A stretch of 64,000 nucleotides of DNA, from contig JADKIY010000001.1 in NCBI GenBank assembly GCA_016722575.1, positions 786,997 to 850,996 of the forward strand, read 5' to 3'. Below, in pieces: positions 1 to 7,685 of this stretch. Position 1 is the stretch's first letter, and each line of letters starts with the position of its first letter. Position numbers and translations under genes: made by a program. Origin of the DNA: Elusimicrobiota bacterium. GTDB lineage: Bacteria > Elusimicrobiota > Elusimicrobia > FEN-1173. The notes beneath the pieces were generated by a model. The model did not search any database. It was not told the DNA's origin and worked only from the letters and a program-made list of their open reading frames with translations.

Positions 1-1
1 C

Positions 2-208
2 AATTCGGTCATCGCCATCGTCCAACTTCTGGAACCCATCGGGGCCGAGACCCACGTTCACTTGGACGCGGGGGGGTCTCGCTTTTTGGCCCGGGTGCAT
101 CCGGACAACCCTTTGGAAATGAATCAACCGATGGAAGTGGTTTTTGATTTGGACAAGTTGCACTTGTTCACGAAGAACGGGAAGGAACGGCTGCACTCGG
201 AAGTTTAG
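2..208 (+). CDS. Sugar ABC transporter ATP-binding protein, C-terminal end (partial)
   Basis: The gene enters from the left edge and only its last 68 codons are visible, ending in TAG at 206-208. The fragment reads as the C-terminal regulatory (TOBE/OB-fold) part of a MalK/UgpC/MsmX-type ATPase: an 'LLEPIGAETHVHL' strand, a middle with 'GSRFLARV', and the typical ending 'VVFDLDKLHLFTKNG'. In this family the domain contacts regulators or enzymes and follows the nucleotide-binding domain, which lies outside the window. The substrate cannot be inferred from this piece. It is followed by a short hairpin (223-239) and repeated non-coding DNA. Confidence 0.75.
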   Translation, partial: NSVIAIVQLLEPIGAETHVHLDAGGSRFLARVHPDNPLEMNQPMEVVFDLDKLHLFTKNGKERLHSEV

Positions 209-222
209 GCGGTGTTTTCAGT

Positions 223-239
223 CTGGGATTTTATCCCAG
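223..239. terminator. Stem-loop after the ABC ATPase gene
   Basis: CTGGGAT / ATCCCAG arms with a 3-nt loop lie 15 nt after the stop codon. No U-run follows, so it is at best a weak or Rho-assisted terminator. Confidence 0.3.
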
Positions 240-246
240 GCCAGCG

Positions 247-463
247 GCCGTGAACCCCCCGCTATCGCTGTGGGTATCGTGCAAGGGGTACGCGGGTTTT
301 AAATTGGTGCCGGAGGGGGGACGACGCCAGAAACGGGCGTGGCGGCAGGGACTGGACTTTTAAGCCTGGAACACTGTTCCAGGCCGGCCGCTGTGAACCC
401 CCACTTTCGCGGTGGGTTTCGTGCTGGAGGTACGCGGGTTTTAAATTGGTGCCGGAGGGGGGA
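247..463. repeat. Imperfect tandem duplication containing the tRNA-Leu 3' end
   Basis: Two related units, 247-321 and 387-463, share the order 'gtgaaccccc', a variable 25-nt stretch, 'gtacgcgggttttaaattgg' and then the tRNA 3' end. The second unit runs into the functional tRNA gene. The first carries only the last 18 nt of the tRNA, including CCA, followed by unrelated DNA. A palindrome (CCTGGAAC / GTTCCAGG, 365-383) lies between them. No gene is seen in 209-446. Confidence 0.6.
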
Positions 464-534
464 CTTGAACCCCCACGTGGCCTAAGCCACTTGAGATTTT
501 GAGTCTCACGCGTCTGCCATTTCGCCACCCCGGC
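447..534 (-). tRNA. tRNA-Leu (anticodon CAA)
   Basis: Read on the minus strand, the acceptor arms GCCGGGG and CTCCGGC pair over 7 bp with one G-U. The T arm is GGGGG-TTCAAGT-CCCCC. The anticodon stem TGAGA/TCTCA encloses CTCAAAA, giving anticodon CAA for UUG. A long variable arm (class II) is present, as expected for leucine. CCA is encoded at 447-449 and the discriminator is A. Confidence 0.95.
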
Positions 535-597
535 AAGGGCGCTGCCAAAACCGAACAATAACATTTTCTCTTTTCCGTCGAGGATTGTCAACAAACC

Positions 598-1494
598 ATG
601 CGCCTTGGACTCCACGTGTCGGTCAGGAACGGTCCCGTGACGGCTCTCCGTCGGGCGGCGGGGCTGGGCGCCCAAACCCTGCAGATGTTCGCGCGACATC
701 CCCGGCGGTGGCGGGGGCCCGGGTGGGACGACGACACGGTGTCCGTCTTTCGCCGCCTTCGGGAATCCCTGGGTCTTTCGCCCCTCCTCATTCATTCCGC
801 CTTTGTTCCCAATCTTTCCGTGTCGGAGGAAAAGTCCCACCGGCGGTCCATCCTTCATTTGGCGGAGGAGCTGCGACGGTCCGAGGCCCTGGGAGCCGAC
901 GCCTTTGTGATTCACGCGGGGGCGGCCTCGCCGGGGCGGAAGCCGGCGGAAGGGGTGGAACGGTTTCGGGCCGCCGTCCGCGAAGCGACCGTTTTGGCGC
1001 CCGGCCGGGTGTCGATTTTGTTGGAGAACGTGCCCGGCGGCGGCCGCCGCCTGGGGGGGGATTTCGGGGAGGTGGCGGCGCTCTTAAACGCGCTCCCTTC
1101 CGATCGCCGTCCCGGCCTCTGCTTCGACACCGGCCACGCCTGGGGCGCGGGTTGGGATCTTTCCACCGCCTCGGGCATTGAGAGGACGGTGACCGCCCTG
1201 GAACGCTCGGTGGGCCTTTCCGCGATTCGCGTGTTCCACGTCAACGATTCGGCGGCGCCCCGGGGAAGCGGACTGGATTGGCACAACCATCTGGGAAAAG
1301 GGCTCATTGGGATCGACTCGCTTCGGGCCTTTTTTGCCCGGGCCGGGCGCCGCGACGCCGCCTACATCATGGAAACCCCCCGGGACGCCATCGACGCCGA
1401 CGAGCAAAATTTCAAGGCGATGACCCGCGGGCTCGCGGGCTTGTTTGACGGCGAACCTTCCGATAAAATGTCGCCGAATGACCTCCTCCTCTAA
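598..1494 (+). CDS. nfo: Endonuclease IV (AP endonuclease)
   Basis: Endonuclease IV cleaves 5' of abasic sites in base-excision repair using a three-metal centre in a TIM barrel. The 298-residue product has the normal family length and starts 'MRLGLHVSV', the usual first beta strand. Metal ligands are visible in order: 'FVIHAGAASPG' (His), 'ILLENVPGGG' (Glu), 'CFDTGHAWGAG' (Asp and His), 'FHVNDSAAPRGSGLDWHNH' (Asp/His ligands) and 'METP' (Glu). It is the first gene of a co-directional group with radC, and its end overlaps the radC start, so the two are probably co-transcribed as DNA-repair genes. No clear Shine-Dalgarno site precedes the ATG. Confidence 0.93.
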   Translation: MRLGLHVSVRNGPVTALRRAAGLGAQTLQMFARHPRRWRGPGWDDDTVSVFRRLRESLGLSPLLIHSAFVPNLSVSEEKSHRRSILHLAEELRRSEALGADAFVIHAGAASPGRKPAEGVERFRAAVREATVLAPGRVSILLENVPGGGRRLGGDFGEVAALLNALPSDRRPGLCFDTGHAWGAGWDLSTASGIERTVTALERSVGLSAIRVFHVNDSAAPRGSGLDWHNHLGKGLIGIDSLRAFFARAGRRDAAYIMETPRDAIDADEQNFKAMTRGLAGLFDGEPSDKMSPNDLLL

Positions 1495-2161
1495 TTCCGC
1501 CGGTCATCGCGCCCGCCTGCGGGAGCGATGGCGCCAAACCGGTCCCGCTGGGTTCCCCGACTACGAACTGCTGGAGCTCTTGTTGACCCAGGCGGTGCCC
1601 CGGCGGGACACCAAGCCCTTGGCCAAAGAGCTGCTCCGCCGGTTCGGAACCCTCAAAGGGGTGCTGGACGCCTCGGCGGTGGAGCTGGAATCCGTTCCGC
1701 GCATCGGCCCCGGGGTTTCTTTTTTCTTTTCCATCCTCCGGGGAACCATGGAACGCTATTTCGAATCCGAGGCCCGAAAAACCGATCTGCTCAATTCTCC
1801 GGAGGCGGTGATCCGCTACTGCCGGGCGTCCCTGGAAGGGCTTAAGAACGAAGTCTTTGACGTGATTTTCGTTTCGACCAAAAACCGGGTTCTGGGCCGG
1901 GAACGCCTTTCGGAGGGGACCATCGACCAGGCCGCCGTCTACCCCCGGCGGGTGGTGTCCTCCGCTCTGGCGGCCAACGCGGCCTCCCTCATATTTGTTC
2001 ACAACCACCCCTCCGGGGACCCCACGCCCTCGCCGGAGGACAAGCAGTTGACCCGCCGCCTGGAGGAAGCCGCCCAGACCGTCGGAATCCCCGTGTTGGA
2101 TCATTTGATCGTGGGGAACGGCGCCCACTTCAGCTTCCGCGAACAAGGCCTCCTGGCGTGA
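1478..2161 (+). CDS. radC: RadC family JAB-domain protein
   Basis: RadC-family proteins carry an N-terminal helix-hairpin-helix-like region and a C-terminal JAB/MPN metalloprotease-like domain. Their biochemical role is unsettled despite the DNA-repair name. The MPN motif is intact ('FVHNHPSGDPTPSPED', residues about 180-195, H-x-H-P-S-G...D). An upstream 'LLELLLTQAVPRRDTKPLAKELL' block is characteristic. The ATG at 1478 is preferred over an in-frame TTG at 1445 because the family begins close to the 'RLRERW' motif. The start overlaps nfo by 17 nt and the stop overlaps the next start, indicating translational coupling. Confidence 0.9.
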   Translation: MTSSSNSAGHRARLRERWRQTGPAGFPDYELLELLLTQAVPRRDTKPLAKELLRRFGTLKGVLDASAVELESVPRIGPGVSFFFSILRGTMERYFESEARKTDLLNSPEAVIRYCRASLEGLKNEVFDVIFVSTKNRVLGRERLSEGTIDQAAVYPRRVVSSALAANAASLIFVHNHPSGDPTPSPEDKQLTRRLEEAAQTVGIPVLDHLIVGNGAHFSFREQGLLA

Positions 2162-2546
2162 CGGCCCGGGGATGGTGGGCCGCGGCGGCGGTGTGGTGCG
2201 GGATTATTTTTGCCCTTTCGGCCATCCCGGATCGAAGCCAGGGCGGGGCGCCCCTGCCCGCCACGATGTCCCGAAAAATGGCGCATTTGATCGAATATGG
2301 TTTTTTGGCTTTTTTGACCGCCCAGGCCCTTCGGGCGGGGAATCGTCCCCGTCGGGTCGTTCTGGGGGGCGCCCTGCTTTTTTGCGTTCTCTACGCCGCT
2401 TCCGATGAATTTCACCAATCTTTCGTGCCGGGTCGGTACGCCAAAGTGCGGGACGTGGCCCTGGACGCCCTGGGGGCCGCTTTGACCCTCTCCATCTACC
2501 ACCGCCGGGTTTTGGTTTTAACGAGCGGGAAGGAAACACGGAACCC

Positions 2547-2550
<4 letters not shown>
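2158..2550 (+). CDS. VanZ-like membrane protein
   Basis: Small integral membrane protein of the VanZ family, 130 residues with four predicted hydrophobic segments. The hallmark 'KMAHLIEYGFLAF' (segment 2) and 'ASDEFHQSFVPGR' are both present. VanZ was first described for teicoplanin resistance, but most chromosomal members have no known function. It starts at a GTG overlapping the radC stop (GTGA) and its own stop overlaps the next ATG (ATGA), so it is translationally coupled on both sides. Confidence 0.85.
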
Positions 2551-3011
<461 letters not shown>

Positions 3012-3039
3012 GGCGTCGGGTCGTTTTCCGACGAGGCTG

Positions 3040-3048
3040 TGGTATAAT
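3040..3048 (+). promoter_or_regulatory. Extended -10 promoter (TGGTATAAT)
   Basis: A perfect TATAAT with an upstream TG lies 6 nt before the ATG at 3055. With a start point 7 nt after the -10 box, the transcript would begin at the A of the ATG. No good -35 is seen, which fits an extended -10 promoter. Confidence 0.65.
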
Positions 3049-3054
3049 GGGGAC

Positions 3055-3774
3055 ATGGAACCCCGCCCCGATGATTATTTCAAAGGGATCAACTTCGACA
3101 AATCCTGGGAAGAAGAGGATTGGGAGAAGTTTTTTGACGCCCAGGAACGCCTGATCCGGGATTACCATTGGGTGGGCACCCCCCCGGAGCGCCCCGCCGC
3201 CGATCCGTCCCTGTCGTTCCGCCAGGTCCTCCGCCGCTTCGGCATGGATCCGGACAGCCCCAACACCCCGCCGCGGTCCTTTTACTACACCGGGGAAGAG
3301 CCTTCGGAGGAACCGAACACCCCGCCGGGCCTTAAATTCTGGCAACAGGGCGCCGATCACGAATCCCTCCCGATGTATTGCCAGGCCAAGTGCTACGCCT
3401 ACCGCGTGGTGCTCCTGATCGACGCGCGTTTTTCCAAATTTTTGGCCAAGACCTACAAAAGCCGCTCCCATCGGGAATTCCAAAAAGCCCTGACCGAATG
3501 GCGCCGCGTGGCCCAGGCCATTCCCCGCTTGGTGGCCGAAGGGCACCGCCTGGGCTACGACCCCGCCGGGGTCAAGGGAAACATCGTGTTCTGCCGGCGG
3601 GCCCTGGCCCGAACGGACGTCTGCGTTGGCCTCCTTTCCAAGATCCCCGTCCGCCATTGGTCCCGGCCGGACCACCAGCGATTCACCCAGGAAACCCTGC
3701 GGCTTCGAAACGCCCTGCACCGGTGGATTGATTTGTTGCGGGACCGGTTCGCCCCGCACCGCTCCCAACCTTAA
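3055..3774 (+). CDS. Conserved-looking hypothetical protein, soluble
   Basis: I do not recognise this 239-residue protein. It has no signal peptide or membrane segment. The first 110 residues are acidic and proline-rich ('KSWEEEDWEKFFDAQERL', 'DPDSPNTPP'). The remainder looks helical and contains a 'MYCQAKCYAYRVVLLIDARF' stretch and a basic 'KTYKSRSHREFQKALTEWRR' segment. It has its own predicted leaderless promoter and lies directly before rmuC (4 nt between them), so the two are probably co-expressed. Codon use matches its neighbours. A nucleic-acid-related role would be guesswork from context only. Confidence 0.7.
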   Translation: MEPRPDDYFKGINFDKSWEEEDWEKFFDAQERLIRDYHWVGTPPERPAADPSLSFRQVLRRFGMDPDSPNTPPRSFYYTGEEPSEEPNTPPGLKFWQQGADHESLPMYCQAKCYAYRVVLLIDARFSKFLAKTYKSRSHREFQKALTEWRRVAQAIPRLVAEGHRLGYDPAGVKGNIVFCRRALARTDVCVGLLSKIPVRHWSRPDHQRFTQETLRLRNALHRWIDLLRDRFAPHRSQP

Positions 3775-3778
3775 CTTT

Positions 3779-4888
3779 ATGTCCCTCCCCGTGACGGCGT
3801 TGGTCGTTGTGACGGTCCTCCTGGCCGTCGGGCTCCTCTGGGCCCTTTGGGGGCGCCGGCCTTCGCCGCCGGACAACGGTTTAACCCTTCTTCAACAACA
3901 GTTGGATCTCCTGCGCCAACAATCGGCGGAATCCAGCCAATCCCAGTCCCGGGCCCTCGCCGAAAACCTGTCGCGCCTGACCTCCGAGGTCAACCGGCAA
4001 ATGGAAGCGGTGTCCCGGCAGGTGTTGGAAGGCCAAAAGTCCGTGGGCGACCGCCTGGACAACGCCGCGCGCGTTGTGGGCGAGGTTCAAAAGAACCTGG
4101 GGGCCCTGGGCGAAGCTTCCGAAAAGATTTTCGAGGTGGGCAAGGACATCGCCGGGTTGCAGGACATCTTGCGGGCGCCGAAACTTCGGGGCGGCCTGGG
4201 GGAGTATTTCCTAACGGACCTCCTTTCCCAAATCCTCCCCGCCCGGAACGTCACCTTTCAATACGCCTTCCGGTCCCGGGAAACCGTGGACGCCGTCATC
4301 CGCCTGGGCGAACGCCTGGTCCCGGTGGACGCCAAGTTTCCCCTGGAGACCTTCCGCAAGGTGCTTGACGCCAAGTCCGACGAGGATCGACTCGCGTTCC
4401 GCCGGAAGTTCACCCAGGACGTGCGCAAGCACGTGGACGCCATCGCCGCCAAATACATTCTGCCCGACGAAGGCACCTACGATTTCGCCCTGATGTACAT
4501 CCCCGCCGAAAACGTGTATTACGAATGCATCGTGAAAGACGACAACGCCGGGTCCGACAGCGCCCTGGTGGAATACGCCCTAAAACGCCGCGTGGTTCCC
4601 GTGTCCCCGGGGAGCTTTTACGCCTACCTCCAGGCCATCGCCATGGGGTTGCGGGGGTTTCAGATCGAAGAGAACGCCCGCCGCATCATGGACGACCTGG
4701 GGCGTCTTCGGGTGGATTTTGAACGATTCGCCGAGGAATTCGAGGTGCTGGGCAAGCACTTGTCCAACGCCAAGGTGAAGCACGACGACGCGGGTCGGCG
4801 GCTCGACCGGTTTCAAGAAAAACTGGAACGGGTGCAAGACGCCCCCGCGTTGGCCAAAGACCCTTCCGAACCCGCCGCCCTCCCTTAA
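3779..4888 (+). CDS. rmuC: DNA recombination protein RmuC
   Basis: RmuC-family protein, thought to limit recombination at inverted repeats and resembling PD-(D/E)xK nucleases. Visible: an N-terminal membrane segment (residues about 5-25, 'LVVVTVLLAVGLLWALW'), a long coiled coil (residues 35-130), then the conserved core with 'LRGGLGEYFLTDLL', 'VPVDAKFPLETFRK' and 'YDFALMYIPAENVYYE'. The DAKFP element carries the presumed catalytic acid and lysine. The ATG at 3779 is chosen because it directly precedes the membrane segment; an upstream in-frame start would overlap the preceding gene. Length 369 aa. Confidence 0.88.
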   Translation: MSLPVTALVVVTVLLAVGLLWALWGRRPSPPDNGLTLLQQQLDLLRQQSAESSQSQSRALAENLSRLTSEVNRQMEAVSRQVLEGQKSVGDRLDNAARVVGEVQKNLGALGEASEKIFEVGKDIAGLQDILRAPKLRGGLGEYFLTDLLSQILPARNVTFQYAFRSRETVDAVIRLGERLVPVDAKFPLETFRKVLDAKSDEDRLAFRRKFTQDVRKHVDAIAAKYILPDEGTYDFALMYIPAENVYYECIVKDDNAGSDSALVEYALKRRVVPVSPGSFYAYLQAIAMGLRGFQIEENARRIMDDLGRLRVDFERFAEEFEVLGKHLSNAKVKHDDAGRRLDRFQEKLERVQDAPALAKDPSEPAALP

Positions 4889-4919
4889 TCGTTGGCCGAC
4901 CGCTAAAAAACCCTATCGT

Positions 4920-5010
4920 ACGCCATTCCGGAATGATCGTGTCCGGAATCCATGTTTTTCTCCGACGGAAGAGAACCCCTGGATTCCGGCCAGAGGCATG
5001 CCGGAATGAC
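4920..5010. repeat. Intergenic inverted repeat of the CCGGAATGA type
   Basis: The 4889-5032 gap contains 'ccattccggaatgat', 'ggaatccatg', 'tggattccgg' and 'catgccggaatgacg' in palindromic arrangement. This is the common short dispersed intergenic repeat type. A related element lies at 30350-30450. Confidence 0.4.
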
Positions 5011-5032
5011 GGGCCCTTGGGTTTGTCAGAGA

Positions 5033-5063
5033 AAAAAAATCCCCGCGGAGGGCCGCGGGGATC
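5033..5063 (-). terminator. Rho-independent terminator of the giant gene
   Basis: On the minus strand an ATCCCCGCGG / CCGCGGGGAT stem with a short loop is followed by eight T residues, 37 nt after the stop codon at 5100. Confidence 0.85.
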
Positions 5064-5099
5064 GGGGTGAATCGGTTTACCGTTTGATCGGCGGTGGAA

Positions 5100-7685
5100 T
5101 TACGCCTGGGTCATGATCTTGAGCATCGTCGCGATGTCGTTGGCGATGGCTTCGGAAAGCTTTTGCAGGCCGATGATCAGGAAACCCGCGGCTTTGGTGA
5201 CGCTCTCGGCGTTCCGGGCGATGATCCGGGTTCCTTTCATCATTCCCGCTTTCTGGTTTTCCGGCCGGTTGATCCAGGCCACCACTTCCGACATGACCAC
5301 GCGGCCCTCGGCGTCCACCAGCCCCGGCACGCGGCCGGGCGTCAGCACGTGGACCACCGCTTCTTTTTGCACGGCATTGGCGAAGACATCGTTCAAGGGG
5401 TTGGCGCCTTCGGCCGCGACGATTAAATTGGTTCCCGGTCGGACCGCTTCGGCCAGCCCCGTGAGGAAAATCCGCATGTCCTTCTGTTCCCGGGCGCTCC
5501 AACCCATGTAACCAACCAAATTGACGTGGAGGGTGGTGGCCGAATCCTGGGCGGCCCGGGCCCCCGCGGCCAGCAGAGCGCCTTCGGCCAATTGTTCCTG
5601 ACGGGCGGGTTCGTTGATCAGCCGCCGGGCGGCGGCGCGGTCGTTGGAAAGGAGCTGGACGAGGCTTTCGAAACCGCTCAGCCGGGTGGCGTCGTCCACC
5701 GACGTGTATTCCGAACGAAGGTCGTTGAAGTTTCGCGCGGTCCAATAATCGCCGCTTCCGACCGGGGTCGGAATCGTGAAATTGAAGGGTTCCGCTTTGG
5801 AACCCAAAAGCGTTTCCATGAGGGCCAATCGCGCCCAGGCGTTAAAGTCTTCCTCGCCCGTTCCGGGGGACCGGCGGCCGTTGGGCCCCTTGGGCGTTTC
5901 GACGCCCGCGGGCAGACCGAGGGTCGGCGATTTGGGGGTGGCCGGGATCCCCAGGTCCACGGGGAAGGACCGGTTCCGGGCGTCCACAAACGTGAGGGTG
6001 ACCCGTCCGTCCGTCACGCCGACCGTGTAGGTGGTCAACCCGTAGACCGCTTGAACCCGGAAAACCCGTTGGCCGATCAAGGGAACCAGCCGATTGATTT
6101 CGGCTTTGACGGCGCTGTGGTTGGGGCTTAAGAGCGCGGGCGTCGGGGATTCGCGAAGAAGGAAGGACACCACGGCCGGAACGACGTCGTACCGCAGCCA
6201 GAAGGCGTTTCGCGGAGACAAATTCGTCGCGCCCAGAACGCCCAGGGCCTGGGGATTGTAAAACTCCAGGGCGGCCGGCAATCCGAACCGTTCGCGAACG
6301 CCCGGCCAGTCTTTGGCGGCGGCGTCGATGTAGGGAAGCAGGGAGGAGGCGATCCGGGAATCCTCCGCCAAGGTGTCGGCTTCGGCCGTTTGGCGGTTGT
6401 CCCGGGCGATGTGCCCCGCCTCGTGGCCCCAGGTGTTCAAAAGGCCCACGGCCGTGTTGTTGCGGTCCAAATAAACGACCCGCTTGGCGTCGGCGTCCGA
6501 TTCGCCCTTCTTTTTTAAATCGTTGAACAATCCCAGGGCCGGCAAATTGGAGGTGATCACCACCGCGCCGACCTTGGAGGTGTCCAGTTTCCAGGTGTGG
6601 GTCACCTCCAAAAGCCAGGCCAAAATCTTGGCGTCGTCGGCCGTGTTCGCTCCCTCCAAATTAATTTTTTGAAGTTGAGCCGAGGCCTGCAGAAGCGGGT
6701 TGGACTTTGCCATCCATTGCTCGGCCCGCTTGATCGACGCCTCGCTGGGCGCCAACTGGGACATGTCCAGGCGGGCCACTTGGGCCCGTTCCAGCGTGGC
6801 CAGGGGCAGGTTCGGGGTTTCCACGTTGGCTTGGGAAAGGGCCAGGGGGACGCTCAAAAGGTTGAGGGACAGGAGGGCGGCGGTGGCCAGGCCTTTGACG
6901 AAGCCGGTGCGATCGGCCATCCATCGCGCGACGGAATCGCGTACGTTGAGAAGCGCGTGGGCCGCGACCCCGGCGGCCGCCGCCGCGGCGGTCATCCAAT
7001 GGGACACGCCGCCGGTCATAAACAGGTCCAGCATCATGAGAGGGACGAAGGTAGTGGACGCGATGGCCGTGGCCCCCACGGCGCGCCCAAAGGTTCCCGG
7101 GGCGGGCTCAAACCGTTTCGTCGCCGGGTTGTAATTCAGAATGCCGCTCACGTAGTGGGCGCCGAAAAGGGCTACTCCCAACGTGGCGTCGTTCAGCAGA
7201 TCGGAGCCTTCCGCGTAGCCGGTGAAGGGAAGAAGGAAGTTCACCGCCAGGAGGAGCACCGATTCCAGGGCGCCGAAAAGGGCGAAGGAAAGGTTTCGGG
7301 AATTCCCGAGGGACGGGAACCGGTCCAAAAGGGCGTTGGCCACCGGCGCCCACCAGCCGACGGCGCCGCGGGTCGGGCCGTGGGCGGGGGCCGCGGCGGC
7401 GGGTTTCGTGGCCGAGAAACCAAGGCCGGTTAGCACTTCCGTTTGAATAAACTGGGTCAATTTCGGCCAAAGGGTGTCCGGTTCTTCGTCGGGCATTTCG
7501 ATAACGACGAGCTTGTCCTCAAATCCAAGCTTTTTGGCCTGGGCCTTGAGCACCGCGAGGGCCGTGGCGGCGGGACGACCGTCCGGCCGAAGGGCCTTGG
7601 TGTCGACGAAGGCGATCAGGAAGTCGGGTTTGCGGGCGCGCAGGGTGTTCTCGTCGAATTTCGTCGTCGCGGGCGGGATATACAC
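5100..7685 (-). CDS. Giant secreted multidomain protein, C-terminal piece (HEAGH metallopeptidase-like)
   Basis: Third piece of the giant protein. In the same frame, sensible sequence continues upstream to about 7806, where it joins the preceding piece through a frameshift. The first part completes a low-molecular-weight-phosphatase-like domain ('SAGLGANGFGRTRHYR' just upstream of the listed start). A divergent copy of the hydrophobic repeat module follows (nt about 6910-7400), then a soluble domain with 'WGHEAGHIARDN' at 6409-6426. HExxH is the zinc motif of many metallopeptidases. Nearby 'DTLAEDSRIASSLLPY' could supply a third ligand. The last 250 residues have no recognisable motif. It ends just before a strong terminator. 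The predicted start is probably an artefact of the frameshift, not a genuine initiation site. Confidence 0.7.
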   Translation of the reverse strand: MYIPPATTKFDENTLRARKPDFLIAFVDTKALRPDGRPAATALAVLKAQAKKLGFEDKLVVIEMPDEEPDTLWPKLTQFIQTEVLTGLGFSATKPAAAAPAHGPTRGAVGWWAPVANALLDRFPSLGNSRNLSFALFGALESVLLLAVNFLLPFTGYAEGSDLLNDATLGVALFGAHYVSGILNYNPATKRFEPAPGTFGRAVGATAIASTTFVPLMMLDLFMTGGVSHWMTAAAAAAGVAAHALLNVRDSVARWMADRTGFVKGLATAALLSLNLLSVPLALSQANVETPNLPLATLERAQVARLDMSQLAPSEASIKRAEQWMAKSNPLLQASAQLQKINLEGANTADDAKILAWLLEVTHTWKLDTSKVGAVVITSNLPALGLFNDLKKKGESDADAKRVVYLDRNNTAVGLLNTWGHEAGHIARDNRQTAEADTLAEDSRIASSLLPYIDAAAKDWPGVRERFGLPAALEFYNPQALGVLGATNLSPRNAFWLRYDVVPAVVSFLLRESPTPALLSPNHSAVKAEINRLVPLIGQRVFRVQAVYGLTTYTVGVTDGRVTLTFVDARNRSFPVDLGIPATPKSPTLGLPAGVETPKGPNGRRSPGTGEEDFNAWARLALMETLLGSKAEPFNFTIPTPVGSGDYWTARNFNDLRSEYTSVDDATRLSGFESLVQLLSNDRAAARRLINEPARQEQLAEGALLAAGARAAQDSATTLHVNLVGYMGWSAREQKDMRIFLTGLAEAVRPGTNLIVAAEGANPLNDVFANAVQKEAVVHVLTPGRVPGLVDAEGRVVMSEVVAWINRPENQKAGMMKGTRIIARNAESVTKAAGFLIIGLQKLSEAIANDIATMLKIMTQA

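Noticed and set aside
300..463. tRNA-associated attachment site of an integrative element
   Set aside because: The duplicated tRNA end is only about 140 bp away and there is no integrase or cargo between the copies.
262..915. 217-codon minus-strand frame over the tRNA and nfo
   Set aside because: It reads through the tRNA gene and the antisense of nfo, with no family resemblance.
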